The notes under the pieces were generated by a model. The model had not been told where the DNA came from, ran no database searches, and was given only the letters and a program-made list of their open reading frames with translations. Of a stretch of DNA of 64,000 nt, positions 24,454-33,287 are shown one piece after another. A program made the translations under genes and the position numbers. The first letter of the stretch is position 1. Each line of letters begins with the position of its first letter. The DNA comes from an uncultured Prevotella sp. (GTDB lineage Bacteria > Bacteroidota > Bacteroidia > Bacteroidales > Bacteroidaceae): NCBI GenBank assembly GCA_900770395.1, contig CAAGKM010000020.1, positions 25,319 through 89,318 of the forward strand. The letters are read 5' to 3'.

Positions 24454-26229
24454 TTATTTATACAGCGGGCCGTAGTTCTGGCAGGCACGGTAGTCCTGTC
24501 CCTCCTTGTCCATGCCGAATGCGTTCCATGCGGCAGGACGGAAGATGTCGGCGTCCTTCACATTGTGCATGCACACCGGAATACGGAGCATAGAAGCAAG
24601 TGTGATGAGGTCGGCACCGATATGTCCGTAGGAAATTGCACCGTGGTTGGCACCCCAGTTGTTCATCACGCTATACACATCCTTGAAGGCATCCTTTGTC
24701 GGGTCGAGACGCGGCACAAACCATGTTGTGGGCCATGTCGGGTCAGTGCGCATGTTGATATGGTTGAAAATCTCAGGATCAACATCGGCACTCCATCCCT
24801 CGGCAATCTGAAGCACAGGACCGAGTCCCTTCACAAGGTTAAGGCGAGCCATGGTCATTGGCATGCCGCCCTTGGTGAGGAACTGGCTTGAGAAGCCTCC
24901 GCCACGGAAATAGTCACGGTCGGCAGGACACCACTGAGTGGCGGCAAGACAAGCCTCGATGTCGCTCTGGGTCATGTCGTATGACGGTTTCATCACAGGA
25001 TTTCCCTCTGCATCGGTGCATGCTCCGGTGGCATCGAGACAGGTTGCACCAGAGTTGATGAGGTGAATCATACCATTCTCGGCAATTCCGCTAAGAGCCT
25101 TGCCCGTGGTGCGCTCCACTGCCTCGGGGCTCCAGTATGTACGCACGTCGGAGAACATCTGCGCCTTGTTGGTGAGCAGGTGCATGAGCATCATTGTGAC
25201 ACCGTTGAGAGCATCGTCCTCGGTAGCGAGCACGCCAGCCTCACGGGCACCGTTCCAGTCGAACGATGAGCAGATGAGAGACTCGGCAAAGTCACCGTTT
25301 GGCTTCCAGTCGGTCCACTGACGCTGTCCCTGGAAACCGCCTGCAATAGCATTGTGGCCAAGAGCCTCCTCCTTGAAACCAAGCTCACGCAGTTTGGGAT
25401 TGCCGTGCATGAGGTCCTTGATGATAATCATCATCTTCACCACAAACTCCCAGTCGGCATCCTTCTCCTCACGGGTCTTTGTCTTTTCAGGACGGTTCTT
25501 GTCAAAGCCTTCGTTGGGCATACAGTACTTCTTTGTCCATGCCATAGCCTTCTCAAACTCCTCGGGGTCGTAGATGCCAAGGTCCATACGGCGCAGTAGC
25601 TCCACCTCGTCAACATACTCGTTGCGCATGCCGAGATACTCCTGGAAGAAGTTCGGGTCGATGATTGAGCCTGCGATACCCATACAGGTGGTGCCGATGG
25701 CAAGATAGCTCTTGCCACGCATCACCGCAGTAGCCTGTGCAGCACGGGCAAAGCGAAGCAGTTTTTCTGCAACATCTGCAGGGATAGTATTGTCGGGCAG
25801 GTCCTGCACATCGTGTCCATAGATGCCGAATGCTGGAAGTCCCTTCTGTGCATGAGCGGCAAGCACGGCAGCAAGATAGACTGCTCCAGGACGCTCAGTG
25901 CCGTTGAATCCCCACACAGCCTTTGGCCAGCTTGGATGCATGTCCATGGTCTCCGAACCGTAGCACCAGCAGGGAGTAACGCTTATGGTAGAGCCTACAC
26001 CAGCCAACTCAAACTGCTCGGCACAGCGTGCAGCCTCAGCCACACGGCCGATAGTACCGTCGAACACCACACACTCCACGGGACTGCCGTCACCGTTCTT
26101 CACATTCTCACTGATGAGCTTTGCCACAGCGTGTGCCAACCCCATTGTCTTCTCTTCGAGGCTCTCGCGTATGCCTCCCTGACGTCCGTCAATAATGGGA
26201 CGGATACCAATTTTTGGATATTTACTCAT
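24454..26229 (-). CDS. fucI: L-fucose isomerase
   Basis: Converts L-fucose to L-fuculose (and D-arabinose to D-ribulose) in the cytoplasm. From ATG 26229 the protein has 591 residues, the same length as E. coli FucI. Family hallmarks are IGIRPIIDGR at the N-terminus, AGGFQGQRQWTDW, and SSFDWNGAREAGVLATEDDA with the acidic metal ligands. The C-terminal SYGHIGADL presumably carries the His ligand. It is the last gene of a six-gene minus-strand fucose operon. No fuculokinase or fuculose-phosphate aldolase is present in this operon. Confidence 0.96.
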   Translation of the reverse strand: MSKYPKIGIRPIIDGRQGGIRESLEEKTMGLAHAVAKLISENVKNGDGSPVECVVFDGTIGRVAEAARCAEQFELAGVGSTISVTPCWCYGSETMDMHPSWPKAVWGFNGTERPGAVYLAAVLAAHAQKGLPAFGIYGHDVQDLPDNTIPADVAEKLLRFARAAQATAVMRGKSYLAIGTTCMGIAGSIIDPNFFQEYLGMRNEYVDEVELLRRMDLGIYDPEEFEKAMAWTKKYCMPNEGFDKNRPEKTKTREEKDADWEFVVKMMIIIKDLMHGNPKLRELGFKEEALGHNAIAGGFQGQRQWTDWKPNGDFAESLICSSFDWNGAREAGVLATEDDALNGVTMMLMHLLTNKAQMFSDVRTYWSPEAVERTTGKALSGIAENGMIHLINSGATCLDATGACTDAEGNPVMKPSYDMTQSDIEACLAATQWCPADRDYFRGGGFSSQFLTKGGMPMTMARLNLVKGLGPVLQIAEGWSADVDPEIFNHINMRTDPTWPTTWFVPRLDPTKDAFKDVYSVMNNWGANHGAISYGHIGADLITLASMLRIPVCMHNVKDADIFRPAAWNAFGMDKEGQDYRACQNYGPLYK

Positions 26230-26257
26230 TTGTTTTAATGTTTTTATTATAGTTGTT

Positions 26258-26674
26258 TTATTTTTGTTTATACTCAAGGCAGTCGGTCATGCAGAACATA
26301 CGTTCCATCAACTTCCATTTCTCTGCCGAGGCAGCTCCCGGCTCTGCCAACTGAAAATTCGCCATATAGTCTTCCCATTCCTGTTGGCGCTCAAGGGTGG
26401 CAAGACGGCCGAAGGCTGTATCCCAGTCGAAGTCAAGAGGTGTCTCTACTATCATAAACAGTGTCCGTTCATGTATGTACAGCTCCATCTGCAAGATACC
26501 AACCTCCTTCATTCCGCGTGGAATCTCCGGCCATATGTTCTGTGGCATGTGCCTCCTCTTATACTCTTTTATCAAATCTGCGTCATCCTTCAGCATCATC
26601 GTCTGGCAATAACGCTTTGTCGGCTTGCCCCAGTCATGCTGGGCATAGCCGTTTTTTAATTCTTCATTCTTCAT
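26258..26674 (-). CDS. L-rhamnose mutarotase family protein (probable fucose mutarotase role)
   Basis: 138-residue cytoplasmic protein of the RhaM/DUF718 fold, which interconverts sugar anomers. Hallmarks are KRYCQTMMLKDD at the start, EYKRRHMPQNIWPEI, a TLFMIVET strand and a late WEDYMANFQ. RhaM proteins act on L-rhamnose, and related forms act on L-fucose. The position between fucP and fucI points to L-fucose. Its start overlaps the fucP stop by 4 bp (ATGA). The junction lies in a TGAAGAATGAA-type simple repeat. Confidence 0.85.
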   Translation of the reverse strand: MKNEELKNGYAQHDWGKPTKRYCQTMMLKDDADLIKEYKRRHMPQNIWPEIPRGMKEVGILQMELYIHERTLFMIVETPLDFDWDTAFGRLATLERQQEWEDYMANFQLAEPGAASAEKWKLMERMFCMTDCLEYKQK

Positions 26675-28092
26675 TTTTCACTCTTCATTTTATAAGCCAC
26701 TCTGAATCCATAGATGGCAATCACAACAAAACAGATGAACGGCAGGATGAACGACACGTTGACGTAGGGCAAGCCAAGACAGATGTCGCCACTACGGCCA
26801 AGGTCGATGATAGAGCCTTGAACAGGAGTGAGCACGCTTCCGCCGAGAATCGACATGATGAGTCCCGCAGCACCAAACTTGGCATCATCGCCCATACCCT
26901 CAAGGGCAATGCCATAGATGGTGGGGAACATAAGCGACATACATGCCGAGACGGCAATGAGGAAATACATTCCCTTTATGTCGGTGGATGTAATCACTCC
27001 CACCACTGCGCAGCCTGCAACGATGGACAAAACCATGAGCAGCTTGCCGGCAGAAATATAGCGCAGGAAGAAGGTGCACACAAAACGGCTGGTGCAGAAC
27101 AGCGCCATGGCTATGATGTTGACCATCTGCGAGATGGTGGCGGCATTCTGCTCCGACAGCAATCCGCCGGCAGCTATCTCGCGTGTTATGCTCTCAGCTG
27201 TTGCGGGGTGCAGTACGCTGAGAATGTCACGGGCGAATGTCATCAGACCATCGTTGATGGCAGTGGCATCGTGAGTAAAGAGGTATTTACCATACTGTAT
27301 GATGAAAGTCCAGCACATTATCTGCGCTCCGACATAGAAGAACTGCGCCACCACTCCCTCACGGTAACGCGGCAGAGAGAAAATGCGCTTCAATGTAGGC
27401 ACGAAATCAATGTTGGTGTTTGCGTCCCCGTTTTTAGGCATCTTTGCGAAATATATCACGACAAACATCACGGCAATCACTATGCCTATCACAAGATAGG
27501 GGGCTATCAGTGTGGTGAGGTCTGCCTCACGTATTGCCTCCAGCTCCGCCCCCGTGGCTGTGGTATATTCCTTAGTATCGTGCAGGTTTGCCTGAATAAA
27601 CACCATTGCCGTGAACATTCCGCAAAGCGAGCCCATGGGGTTGAAGCTCTGCGCCATGTTCAGGCGGCGTGTTGCTGTTTCCTCAGTACCCATGGAAAGG
27701 ATATAGGGGTTGCAGCTGGTTTCAAGAAACGACAGTCCGCAGGTGAGGATGAAATATGCAAGCAGGAACACGGGGAACACTCCTATTGCCTTGGCTGGGA
27801 AAAACAGGAATGCGCCCAGAGCATACAGTCCCAAGCCCATGAGCACGCCGCTCTTATAGGAATATTTGCGTATGAACATGGCAGCAGGGAATGCCATGGC
27901 GAAATAGCCGCCATAAAAAGCCAGCTGCACAAGCGAGCCCTCAGCGGTGCTCATCTGAAATATTCGCGAGAAAGCCTCAACCATCGGATTGGTAATGTCG
28001 TTGGCAAAGCCCCACAGCGCGAAACAGAATGTTACAAGGACAAAGGGCAGAAAATAGCTCACCCCGTCTTTGCTGAATAACGATTGTTTCAT
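26671..28092 (-). CDS. fucP: L-fucose:proton symporter (MFS)
   Basis: 473-residue inner-membrane carrier of the FucP branch of the major facilitator superfamily, with 12 predicted membrane segments. The first helix has ALWGFANDITNPMV, containing the FucP-type Gly-x-x-Asn-Asp pattern. ETSCNPYI follows near residue 130 and MFPTIYGIALEGMGDD near residue 390. All are typical of fucose and related hexose symporters. It lies in the fuc operon, overlapping the mutarotase gene. The 228-nt gap before the amidohydrolase gene holds AGTGTGGA-type short repeats and no ORF. Confidence 0.93.
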   Translation of the reverse strand: MKQSLFSKDGVSYFLPFVLVTFCFALWGFANDITNPMVEAFSRIFQMSTAEGSLVQLAFYGGYFAMAFPAAMFIRKYSYKSGVLMGLGLYALGAFLFFPAKAIGVFPVFLLAYFILTCGLSFLETSCNPYILSMGTEETATRRLNMAQSFNPMGSLCGMFTAMVFIQANLHDTKEYTTATGAELEAIREADLTTLIAPYLVIGIVIAVMFVVIYFAKMPKNGDANTNIDFVPTLKRIFSLPRYREGVVAQFFYVGAQIMCWTFIIQYGKYLFTHDATAINDGLMTFARDILSVLHPATAESITREIAAGGLLSEQNAATISQMVNIIAMALFCTSRFVCTFFLRYISAGKLLMVLSIVAGCAVVGVITSTDIKGMYFLIAVSACMSLMFPTIYGIALEGMGDDAKFGAAGLIMSILGGSVLTPVQGSIIDLGRSGDICLGLPYVNVSFILPFICFVVIAIYGFRVAYKMKSEK

Positions 28093-28320
28093 GTTAGTGT
28101 TTAGTTTTTGGTTTAAATGTTATTTTTTAGTGTGGAGTGTGAAGTGTGGAGTTAAAATCTCCGGCGATTCTTCATTGATTTCGTCGATTTTCGGCAGCAC
28201 CTCGGGATTATTCACTCATTGTTTTCTTTTTATAAGTGTTCATCAGCTTCGCAGTGTCTCAAGCAAGTTTGGATCTCCACTCGGCTTGCACGAAAATTCT
28301 TCACTCTTCATTCTTCATTT

Positions 28321-29238
28321 TTACTCACTCATATTCTTAATGTACGGCAAGTCCACCAGATTTTCAAAACCATAGAAACGCCTTGCGTTTTCACCAAGGA
28401 ACAGTTCCTTCTCGTGATCGGTAAGCTCCGTGCTCTTGGTCACGAAGTCGTATGACATCTTATAGGTTATGGCGCAGATGGTGCGCGGATAGTCGCTGCC
28501 CCACATCAGTTTCTCCACGCCCACCGTGTCGATGGCATGACGTATTGAGCGGATAGCTGTCGGGAAGGGATAGAACTCGCTGTTATAGAGCCATGTTATA
28601 CCGCCGCTCTCTATCATCACGTTCTTATTGCGGGCAAGCAGAAGGTTCTCCTCAAAGTTCTGCATCGTAACGTTGGCGAAATGTGAGATGGCAATCTTCA
28701 TGTCGGGACATTCCTGAATAACCTCACGCATCTCGGCAGTCTGTGACGGGTCGGCGTCAAGGTCGATGCACAGCATTATGCCGTTGCGCTCCATCTCATG
28801 GAACATCTGCATCATCTCATCGCCAGTGAGCGACACCCTTCCTTCAGGAGTGTTCAGGCGGTGTCCCGGTATCTTTATTGCCTTCCAGCCTCCGTAAATA
28901 AGCTCCTTTGCATGAGGAAGGAAACCTGGACGGCGGAACTCACACATTCCCGTAACGAAGAAACGGTCGGGATAACGGGTAATGACATCCTTCAGGTAGT
29001 CGTTTTGGTTGCCGTCGATAAACTCCTGCACAATGACAGCCGCCGACACCTGGGCATAGTCCATGTTGGCAAGGAACACCTCGGCACTGTTGCGCCCGTC
29101 AATCATAAACGGCGGAAGCATCTGCACCTCCTCATCAAAGAATATGGAACGGCCGCGGTCGATGGTACGTATTACCTTACCATCGATCACGGTGTCCTGA
29201 CGCAGCCACAAATGGGCGTGGGCATCTATTATCTTCAT
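28321..29238 (-). CDS. Amidohydrolase-2 family hydrolase, probable L-fuconolactonase
   Basis: 305-residue TIM-barrel metal hydrolase. The N-terminal metal motif is IDAHAHLW (His7, His9), ISHFAN is near residue 190, and the catalytic Asp is in MWGSDYPR near residue 265. This is the PF04909 group, which contains L-fuconolactonases. In the oxidative fucose pathway the lactone made by fucose dehydrogenase is opened to L-fuconate. Context (aldo/keto reductase, fucP, fucI) favours that substrate, but related sugar lactones are possible. Confidence 0.8.
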   Translation of the reverse strand: MKIIDAHAHLWLRQDTVIDGKVIRTIDRGRSIFFDEEVQMLPPFMIDGRNSAEVFLANMDYAQVSAAVIVQEFIDGNQNDYLKDVITRYPDRFFVTGMCEFRRPGFLPHAKELIYGGWKAIKIPGHRLNTPEGRVSLTGDEMMQMFHEMERNGIMLCIDLDADPSQTAEMREVIQECPDMKIAISHFANVTMQNFEENLLLARNKNVMIESGGITWLYNSEFYPFPTAIRSIRHAIDTVGVEKLMWGSDYPRTICAITYKMSYDFVTKSTELTDHEKELFLGENARRFYGFENLVDLPYIKNMSE

Positions 29239-29259
29239 GCGCGTACCTTATTATATATA

Positions 29260-30282
29260 TTAGAACTCAACAAGTATTCTGAACACCTTGCCGGGGTTCT
29301 TGTCCCAATACTCCATTGTCTCCTGTGTCTCCTCTGGCTTGACAATCTTGGTGATAAGCTCGTCGGCAGGACACTTGCCACTCTGCATATAGCGTATCAC
29401 AGCACGGAAATCATTAGGCATGGCATTGCGCGAGCCACGGATGTCAAGCTCCTTCTGCACGAAGAAACGTGTGGCAAACGACACGTCGGTCTTGGCATAG
29501 CCTATGCAGACCACACGGCCTGTGAAGCACACAGTGTCTATGGCTGCCACATAGGTTGCGGGAGCTCCCACAGCCTCAACCACAACATCGGCACCACAGC
29601 CGTTATTCAATCTTTTCACGGCATCTGCCACATTCTCCTTACCGCTGTTCACTGTATATTTGGCACCAATGCGCTTTGCTAAATCCAGCTTCTCGTCGTC
29701 AAGGTCAACGGCTATCACCGTAGCGCCACGCAGGGCTGCCCTCACTATGGCACCACAGCCAATCATGCCGCAGCCAAACACAACAACCACGTCAATGTCA
29801 GTAACCTGGGCACGGTCAACGGCATGGAATCCCACCGACATTGGCTCTATCAGGGCACAGTCACGCGGCGAAATGCCCGTAGCGGGAATCACCTTCTGCC
29901 AAGGCACCTTTATGTATTCCATCATGGCTCCGTCGCGCTGCACACCCATTGTCTCATTGTGCTCGCAGGCGTTCACCCTGCCGTTGCGGCACGATGAGCA
30001 GTTGTTGCAGTTTGTATATGGATTGACTGTCACCACCATGTCCTTTACAAGATTGGCTGGCACGTCCTCGCCACACTCCACGATAGTGGCTCCAATCTCG
30101 TGACCAGGAATAACGCCCCCGTCCTTTGCCAGCACGTTGCCGCCACGGAAAGTGTTAAGGTCACTGCCGCAGAAACCCACATAGTTCAATTTCAGCAGTA
30201 CCTCGCCTGCCTTTACCTTCTCCGGAGCATCCATCTCAACGGTCTTGATGCTCCCCTTCTCTGTTATCTTTAATGCTTTCAT
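29260..30282 (-). CDS. Zinc-dependent medium-chain alcohol dehydrogenase
   Basis: 340-residue NAD(P)-linked dehydrogenase. Catalytic zinc ligands are Cys38 and His61-Glu62 (PGHE). The structural zinc site has Cys92, Cys95, Cys98 and Cys106. The Rossmann motif reads VVFGCGMIGCGA near residue 170, followed by VIAVDLDDEKLDLA. Relatives oxidise polyols or sugar acids. In this operon a role in oxidising a fucose-derived alcohol is inferred; the exact substrate is not visible. It lies 21 nt upstream of the amidohydrolase gene. Confidence 0.82.
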   Translation of the reverse strand: MKALKITEKGSIKTVEMDAPEKVKAGEVLLKLNYVGFCGSDLNTFRGGNVLAKDGGVIPGHEIGATIVECGEDVPANLVKDMVVTVNPYTNCNNCSSCRNGRVNACEHNETMGVQRDGAMMEYIKVPWQKVIPATGISPRDCALIEPMSVGFHAVDRAQVTDIDVVVVFGCGMIGCGAIVRAALRGATVIAVDLDDEKLDLAKRIGAKYTVNSGKENVADAVKRLNNGCGADVVVEAVGAPATYVAAIDTVCFTGRVVCIGYAKTDVSFATRFFVQKELDIRGSRNAMPNDFRAVIRYMQSGKCPADELITKIVKPEETQETMEYWDKNPGKVFRILVEF

Positions 30283-30303
30283 TTTTTAATTACGAATTTT
30301 GAG

Positions 30304-31251
30304 TTACGAATTAGCCCAACTCACACGCATTTGGTCGCCGATAATCTCACGCACCTTTGCTACAATCTCAGCAGGAGCCTCGCACTCCTCTACCCACTGC
30401 ACATTCTTCCTTACATTGTCGGGATTGGCACTGCTGAACAATGTTGTGGTGACTCTCGGATTACCCACGCTGTACTGCATTGCGAGCTTCTCTATAGGAT
30501 AACCCACCTCGTTGCAATACTCTGCCGCACGCTTACACACCTCAACTAAAGGTTTGGGAGCAGGATGCCAGTCGGGCACACCACGCTGCGACAGCAGTCC
30601 CATGCTCAGCGGCGAAGCATTGATTACGCCTATGCTGCGCTCCTCGAAATAGTCAAGATAGTCGGCAATGGCATCGTCGTTAAGACAATAATGGCAGAAG
30701 CAAAGCACACTCTCCACGGTGCCCGACGCCACATGGTCTATTACATATTTTATGTTTGGCAGCTGTAGGTCGGTGATTCCCACATGGCTCACCACACCCT
30801 TATGTTTCAGCTCCACCAGTGCAGGCAGTGTCTCCTCCACAATTATGTCGAGTGAGTAGAAACGGGCGGCAAACTCAATGTCGTGTACATTGATGAGGTC
30901 GATATGGTCGATGTTAAGACGCTCCATACTCTCATACACACTGTCGGTGACGCGCTTGGCGGAATAGTCCCATGTGTTTTTCCCGTCCTTGCCATATCTG
31001 CCAACCTTGGTTGAAAGATAGTACTTTGAGCGGTCGATATTCTTCAACGCCTTGCCTAATACGGTCTCAGCCTTGTAATGTCCGTAATACGGCGACACGT
31101 CGATGAAGTTAATACCACAGTCAATGGCAGTATACACCGCATCCACGGCGCGCCCCTCGTCTATGTTGTGGAACACACCTCCTAATGATGACGCTCCGAA
31201 ACTAAGAGCTGACACTTTCATGCCTGTCTTTCCTATTTCCCTATATTCCAT
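30304..31251 (-). CDS. Aldo/keto reductase, probable L-fucose dehydrogenase
   Basis: 315-residue AKR TIM barrel. The catalytic tetrad is present: Asp51 and Tyr56 (IDVSPYYG), Lys82 (LSTKVGR) and His123 (INVHDIEF). Close groups are L-galactose and L-fucose (D-threo-aldose) dehydrogenases, which oxidise C1 of the sugar to a lactone. It is the first gene of the fuc operon. A -7-like TATTTTTG lies on the minus strand at 31309-31302. No regulator gene is adjacent. Confidence 0.83.
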   Translation of the reverse strand: MEYREIGKTGMKVSALSFGASSLGGVFHNIDEGRAVDAVYTAIDCGINFIDVSPYYGHYKAETVLGKALKNIDRSKYYLSTKVGRYGKDGKNTWDYSAKRVTDSVYESMERLNIDHIDLINVHDIEFAARFYSLDIIVEETLPALVELKHKGVVSHVGITDLQLPNIKYVIDHVASGTVESVLCFCHYCLNDDAIADYLDYFEERSIGVINASPLSMGLLSQRGVPDWHPAPKPLVEVCKRAAEYCNEVGYPIEKLAMQYSVGNPRVTTTLFSSANPDNVRKNVQWVEECEAPAEIVAKVREIIGDQMRVSWANS

Positions 31252-31301
31252 ATTCAGTTAATTTGTTTAGTAGTTATATCTTGTTAGACTTAAATCCAGT
31301 G

Positions 31302-31309
31302 CAAAAATA
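31302..31309 (-). promoter_or_regulatory. fuc operon promoter -7 box
   Basis: TATTTTTG on the minus strand, about 50 nt before the aldo/keto reductase start. The -33 element is not clear. Confidence 0.5.
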
Positions 31310-31363
31310 GCAATAAAAAATGACAATTCCAAAGAATAATCATTTTTTAAAGCAATAATAACA

Positions 31364-31392
31364 AAAAAAATAGGAGCAAGCCCCTATTTTTT
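31364..31392 (-). terminator. Terminator of the gamma-carbonic-anhydrase-like gene
   Basis: On the minus strand, ATAGGGGC...GCTCCTAT is followed by a run of T. The stem overlaps the last codons of the gene. Confidence 0.7.
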
Positions 31393-31899
31393 ATCCTCTT
31401 CGATATACCATTTGGCATATTCCACATAATGTTTGCCATTGGCTGCCGACATACCGGGCTTTGCCATCTTTATAAACTTGGCAGGCACTCCGCCCCACAG
31501 TTCACCTGGTCCAATCTTGGTGTTTTGCAGCACCAGCGCACCCGCAGCCACAATGGCACTCTCGCCCACCTCGCAGTTGTCGAGCAGCGTGGCGCCCATG
31601 CCTATCAGCGCCGAGTTGTGAATGGTGCAGGCATGCACAGTGACGTTGTGTCCTATTGTCACATTGTCGCCTATAACCACTGGTCCTGTGGTGTTTGTCA
31701 CGTGGATGCAACTGCCGTCCTGCACATTCGTGCCGTTGCCGATGGTTATCGGAGCCACGTCGCCACGCACTACGGCATTAAACCATATCGAGCACTCATC
31801 GCCCATGGTCACCTCGCCAACGATTGTGGCATTCTCGCTGAAGTAACAGTCCTTGCCCCATTTCGGAGTCAGTCCGTTGATTGATTTTATCAAAGCCAT
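31384..31899 (-). CDS. Gamma-class carbonic anhydrase-like hexapeptide protein (YrdA/PaaY type)
   Basis: 171-residue left-handed beta-helix protein with hexapeptide repeats through residues 20-145 (IVGEVTMG, VVIGDNVTIG, ALIGMGATLL). Zinc-type His residues are His66 (GSCIHV), His84 and His89 (IGHNVTVHA), the pattern of gamma-carbonic anhydrases. Members of this YrdA/PaaY group often lack strong carbonic anhydrase activity, so the reaction is uncertain. It stands alone between the fuc operon and mdh, each bounded by terminators. Confidence 0.85.
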   Translation of the reverse strand: MALIKSINGLTPKWGKDCYFSENATIVGEVTMGDECSIWFNAVVRGDVAPITIGNGTNVQDGSCIHVTNTTGPVVIGDNVTIGHNVTVHACTIHNSALIGMGATLLDNCEVGESAIVAAGALVLQNTKIGPGELWGGVPAKFIKMAKPGMSAANGKHYVEYAKWYIEEDKK

Positions 31900-31927
31900 A
31901 ATTATCTTCTGTATGTTGTGTTGTGGA

Positions 31928-31970
31928 TAGAAAAAAACCGCACTGAAGATTCACATCCGTCGTGCGGTTT
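31928..31970 (-). terminator. Terminator of malate dehydrogenase gene
   Basis: AAACCGCAC / GTGCGGTTT, 9-bp stem, followed on the minus strand by T5. Confidence 0.8.
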
Positions 31971-32034
31971 CTATTTAACAAAATCTAATGATTATTTTTT
32001 ATCCAAAACCTATTGTTTCTGTACTTGCACTAAC

Positions 32035-33033
32035 TTAAAGATTTGGGTTAATCTTTGTCCACTCTGCCACTGGCGGAACAATGTTGAGAGTTACAAGCTC
32101 ATCACGCATCTTGCAAAGGTGTGCATAGCTTGCATCGAGTGCAGCCATCTCGTCGGCTGTTCCCTCTGGCATCTTGTATGTACAGCCGTTCTCGTCGAGA
32201 GTGGTGTCCATAGCCATCATAATGTTCTGATACTTCTCGTTCTTAACGTAAGTACCTGCAGGCCATTGGAAAGCCTCACCGCCCATGACGGCACGAATCA
32301 TCTCAACAGAGCAGTATGCAGGGCTCTGCCATGAGCTGCGGCCGCGGAGCTGGATAATCTTGGCACCACCCTGAACAACATCAGTGCGGAGCTTCTCCCA
32401 CTCTTCCTGAGGAAGAGCGTCTGTACCGATAATCTCGCTCAGAGGCTTGCCCTGAATCTTTACCTTGCTGCCGAACACAGCCATCTGCTCGCCGTGACCG
32501 CCGAAGGTGCGGCAACCTGTGATATCATCGCTCTTAACTCCAAACTTCTTTGAAAGCTCGCTGCGCAGACGGGTAGAATCGAGAGCAGCAAGAGTAGTAA
32601 CCTGTGATGGTTTCAAACCAGAATAAAGCAGGGTAACAAGACCAGTAAGGTCGGCAGGGTTGAAGATTACAACCACGTGCTTCACATCAGGGCAATATGT
32701 CTTGATGTTCTTGCCAAGCTCCTCAGCAATCTTGCAGTTGCCTGCGAGAAGGTCCTCACGTGTCATGCCAGCCTTACGTGGAGCACCACCAGAAGAAATA
32801 ATGTACTTAGCATCCTTGAAAGCCTCAGCAACGTCAGTTGTGGCGGTGAGGTTCACACTGTCATAACCGCAGTGGAACATCTCTTCCATAACACCCTCCA
32901 TACCCGGAGCGTAAACATCGTACAGACATACATTAGGAGTCAGCTTCATTGTCAAAGCTGTCTGCACCATTGTTGAGCCGATTGCACCACCGGCACCTAC
33001 AATAACAAGTTTGTCGTTAGTCAAAAATTCCAT
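32035..33033 (-). CDS. mdh: Malate dehydrogenase
   Basis: 332-residue NAD-dependent enzyme linking oxaloacetate and malate, important for the reductive succinate branch of Bacteroidales. The Rossmann motif is VIVGAGGAIGSTM. The active-site loop has GGAPRKAGMTR, with the substrate Arg. NPADLTG follows, and the catalytic His lies in TFGGHGEQM. Length and order match the MDH family. It is monocistronic, with a consensus promoter at 33093-33123 and its own terminator. Codons are biased as in highly expressed genes. Confidence 0.93.
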   Translation of the reverse strand: MEFLTNDKLVIVGAGGAIGSTMVQTALTMKLTPNVCLYDVYAPGMEGVMEEMFHCGYDSVNLTATTDVAEAFKDAKYIISSGGAPRKAGMTREDLLAGNCKIAEELGKNIKTYCPDVKHVVVIFNPADLTGLVTLLYSGLKPSQVTTLAALDSTRLRSELSKKFGVKSDDITGCRTFGGHGEQMAVFGSKVKIQGKPLSEIIGTDALPQEEWEKLRTDVVQGGAKIIQLRGRSSWQSPAYCSVEMIRAVMGGEAFQWPAGTYVKNEKYQNIMMAMDTTLDENGCTYKMPEGTADEMAALDASYAHLCKMRDELVTLNIVPPVAEWTKINPNL

Positions 33034-33092
33034 AATCGTCTATAATTTAATTATCCTTTATATATTATTTATCGTGTGATTTTAAATTGCCG

Positions 33093-33123
33093 CAAAATTA
33101 CAAAAAATACTTGCCATCACAAA
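33093..33123 (-). promoter_or_regulatory. mdh promoter
   Basis: On the minus strand, TTTG (33123-33120), 19 nt, TAATTTTG (33100-33093). Confidence 0.75.
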
Positions 33124-33248
33124 ATATTTTCAACTTTTTTAGATATTTGCGCCACACTATTCATATACTTTGTAAACTCTATCTTACAAAACCTTTTAAA
33201 ATTACAATAAAACAGGCTGTGGGATGATGCTTTCTCAGAAAAAATATG

Positions 33249-33256
33249 TACTTTTG
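33249..33256 (+). promoter_or_regulatory. Aminopeptidase P gene promoter -7 box
   Basis: TACTTTTG, 31 nt before ATG 33288. It excludes the in-frame start at 33246. Confidence 0.65.
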
Positions 33257-33287
33257 CAAAGTAAAACCAACAAGCTATCACAAAGAT

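Noticed and set aside
26655..26695. TTCTTCATTCTTCATTTTT repeats at the fucP/mutarotase junction as a mobile element
   Set aside because: Simple heptamer-like repetition that also occurs near 28300; no ends or target duplication.
26461..28080. A 539-codon open frame antisense to fucP
   Set aside because: Composition is that of a mirror of a membrane protein gene, and no promoter or family feature is seen.
28093..28320. A missing gene in the gap between the amidohydrolase and fucP
   Set aside because: No frame of useful length or family feature was found; the gap has only short AGTGTGGA and TTCTTCATT-type repeats.
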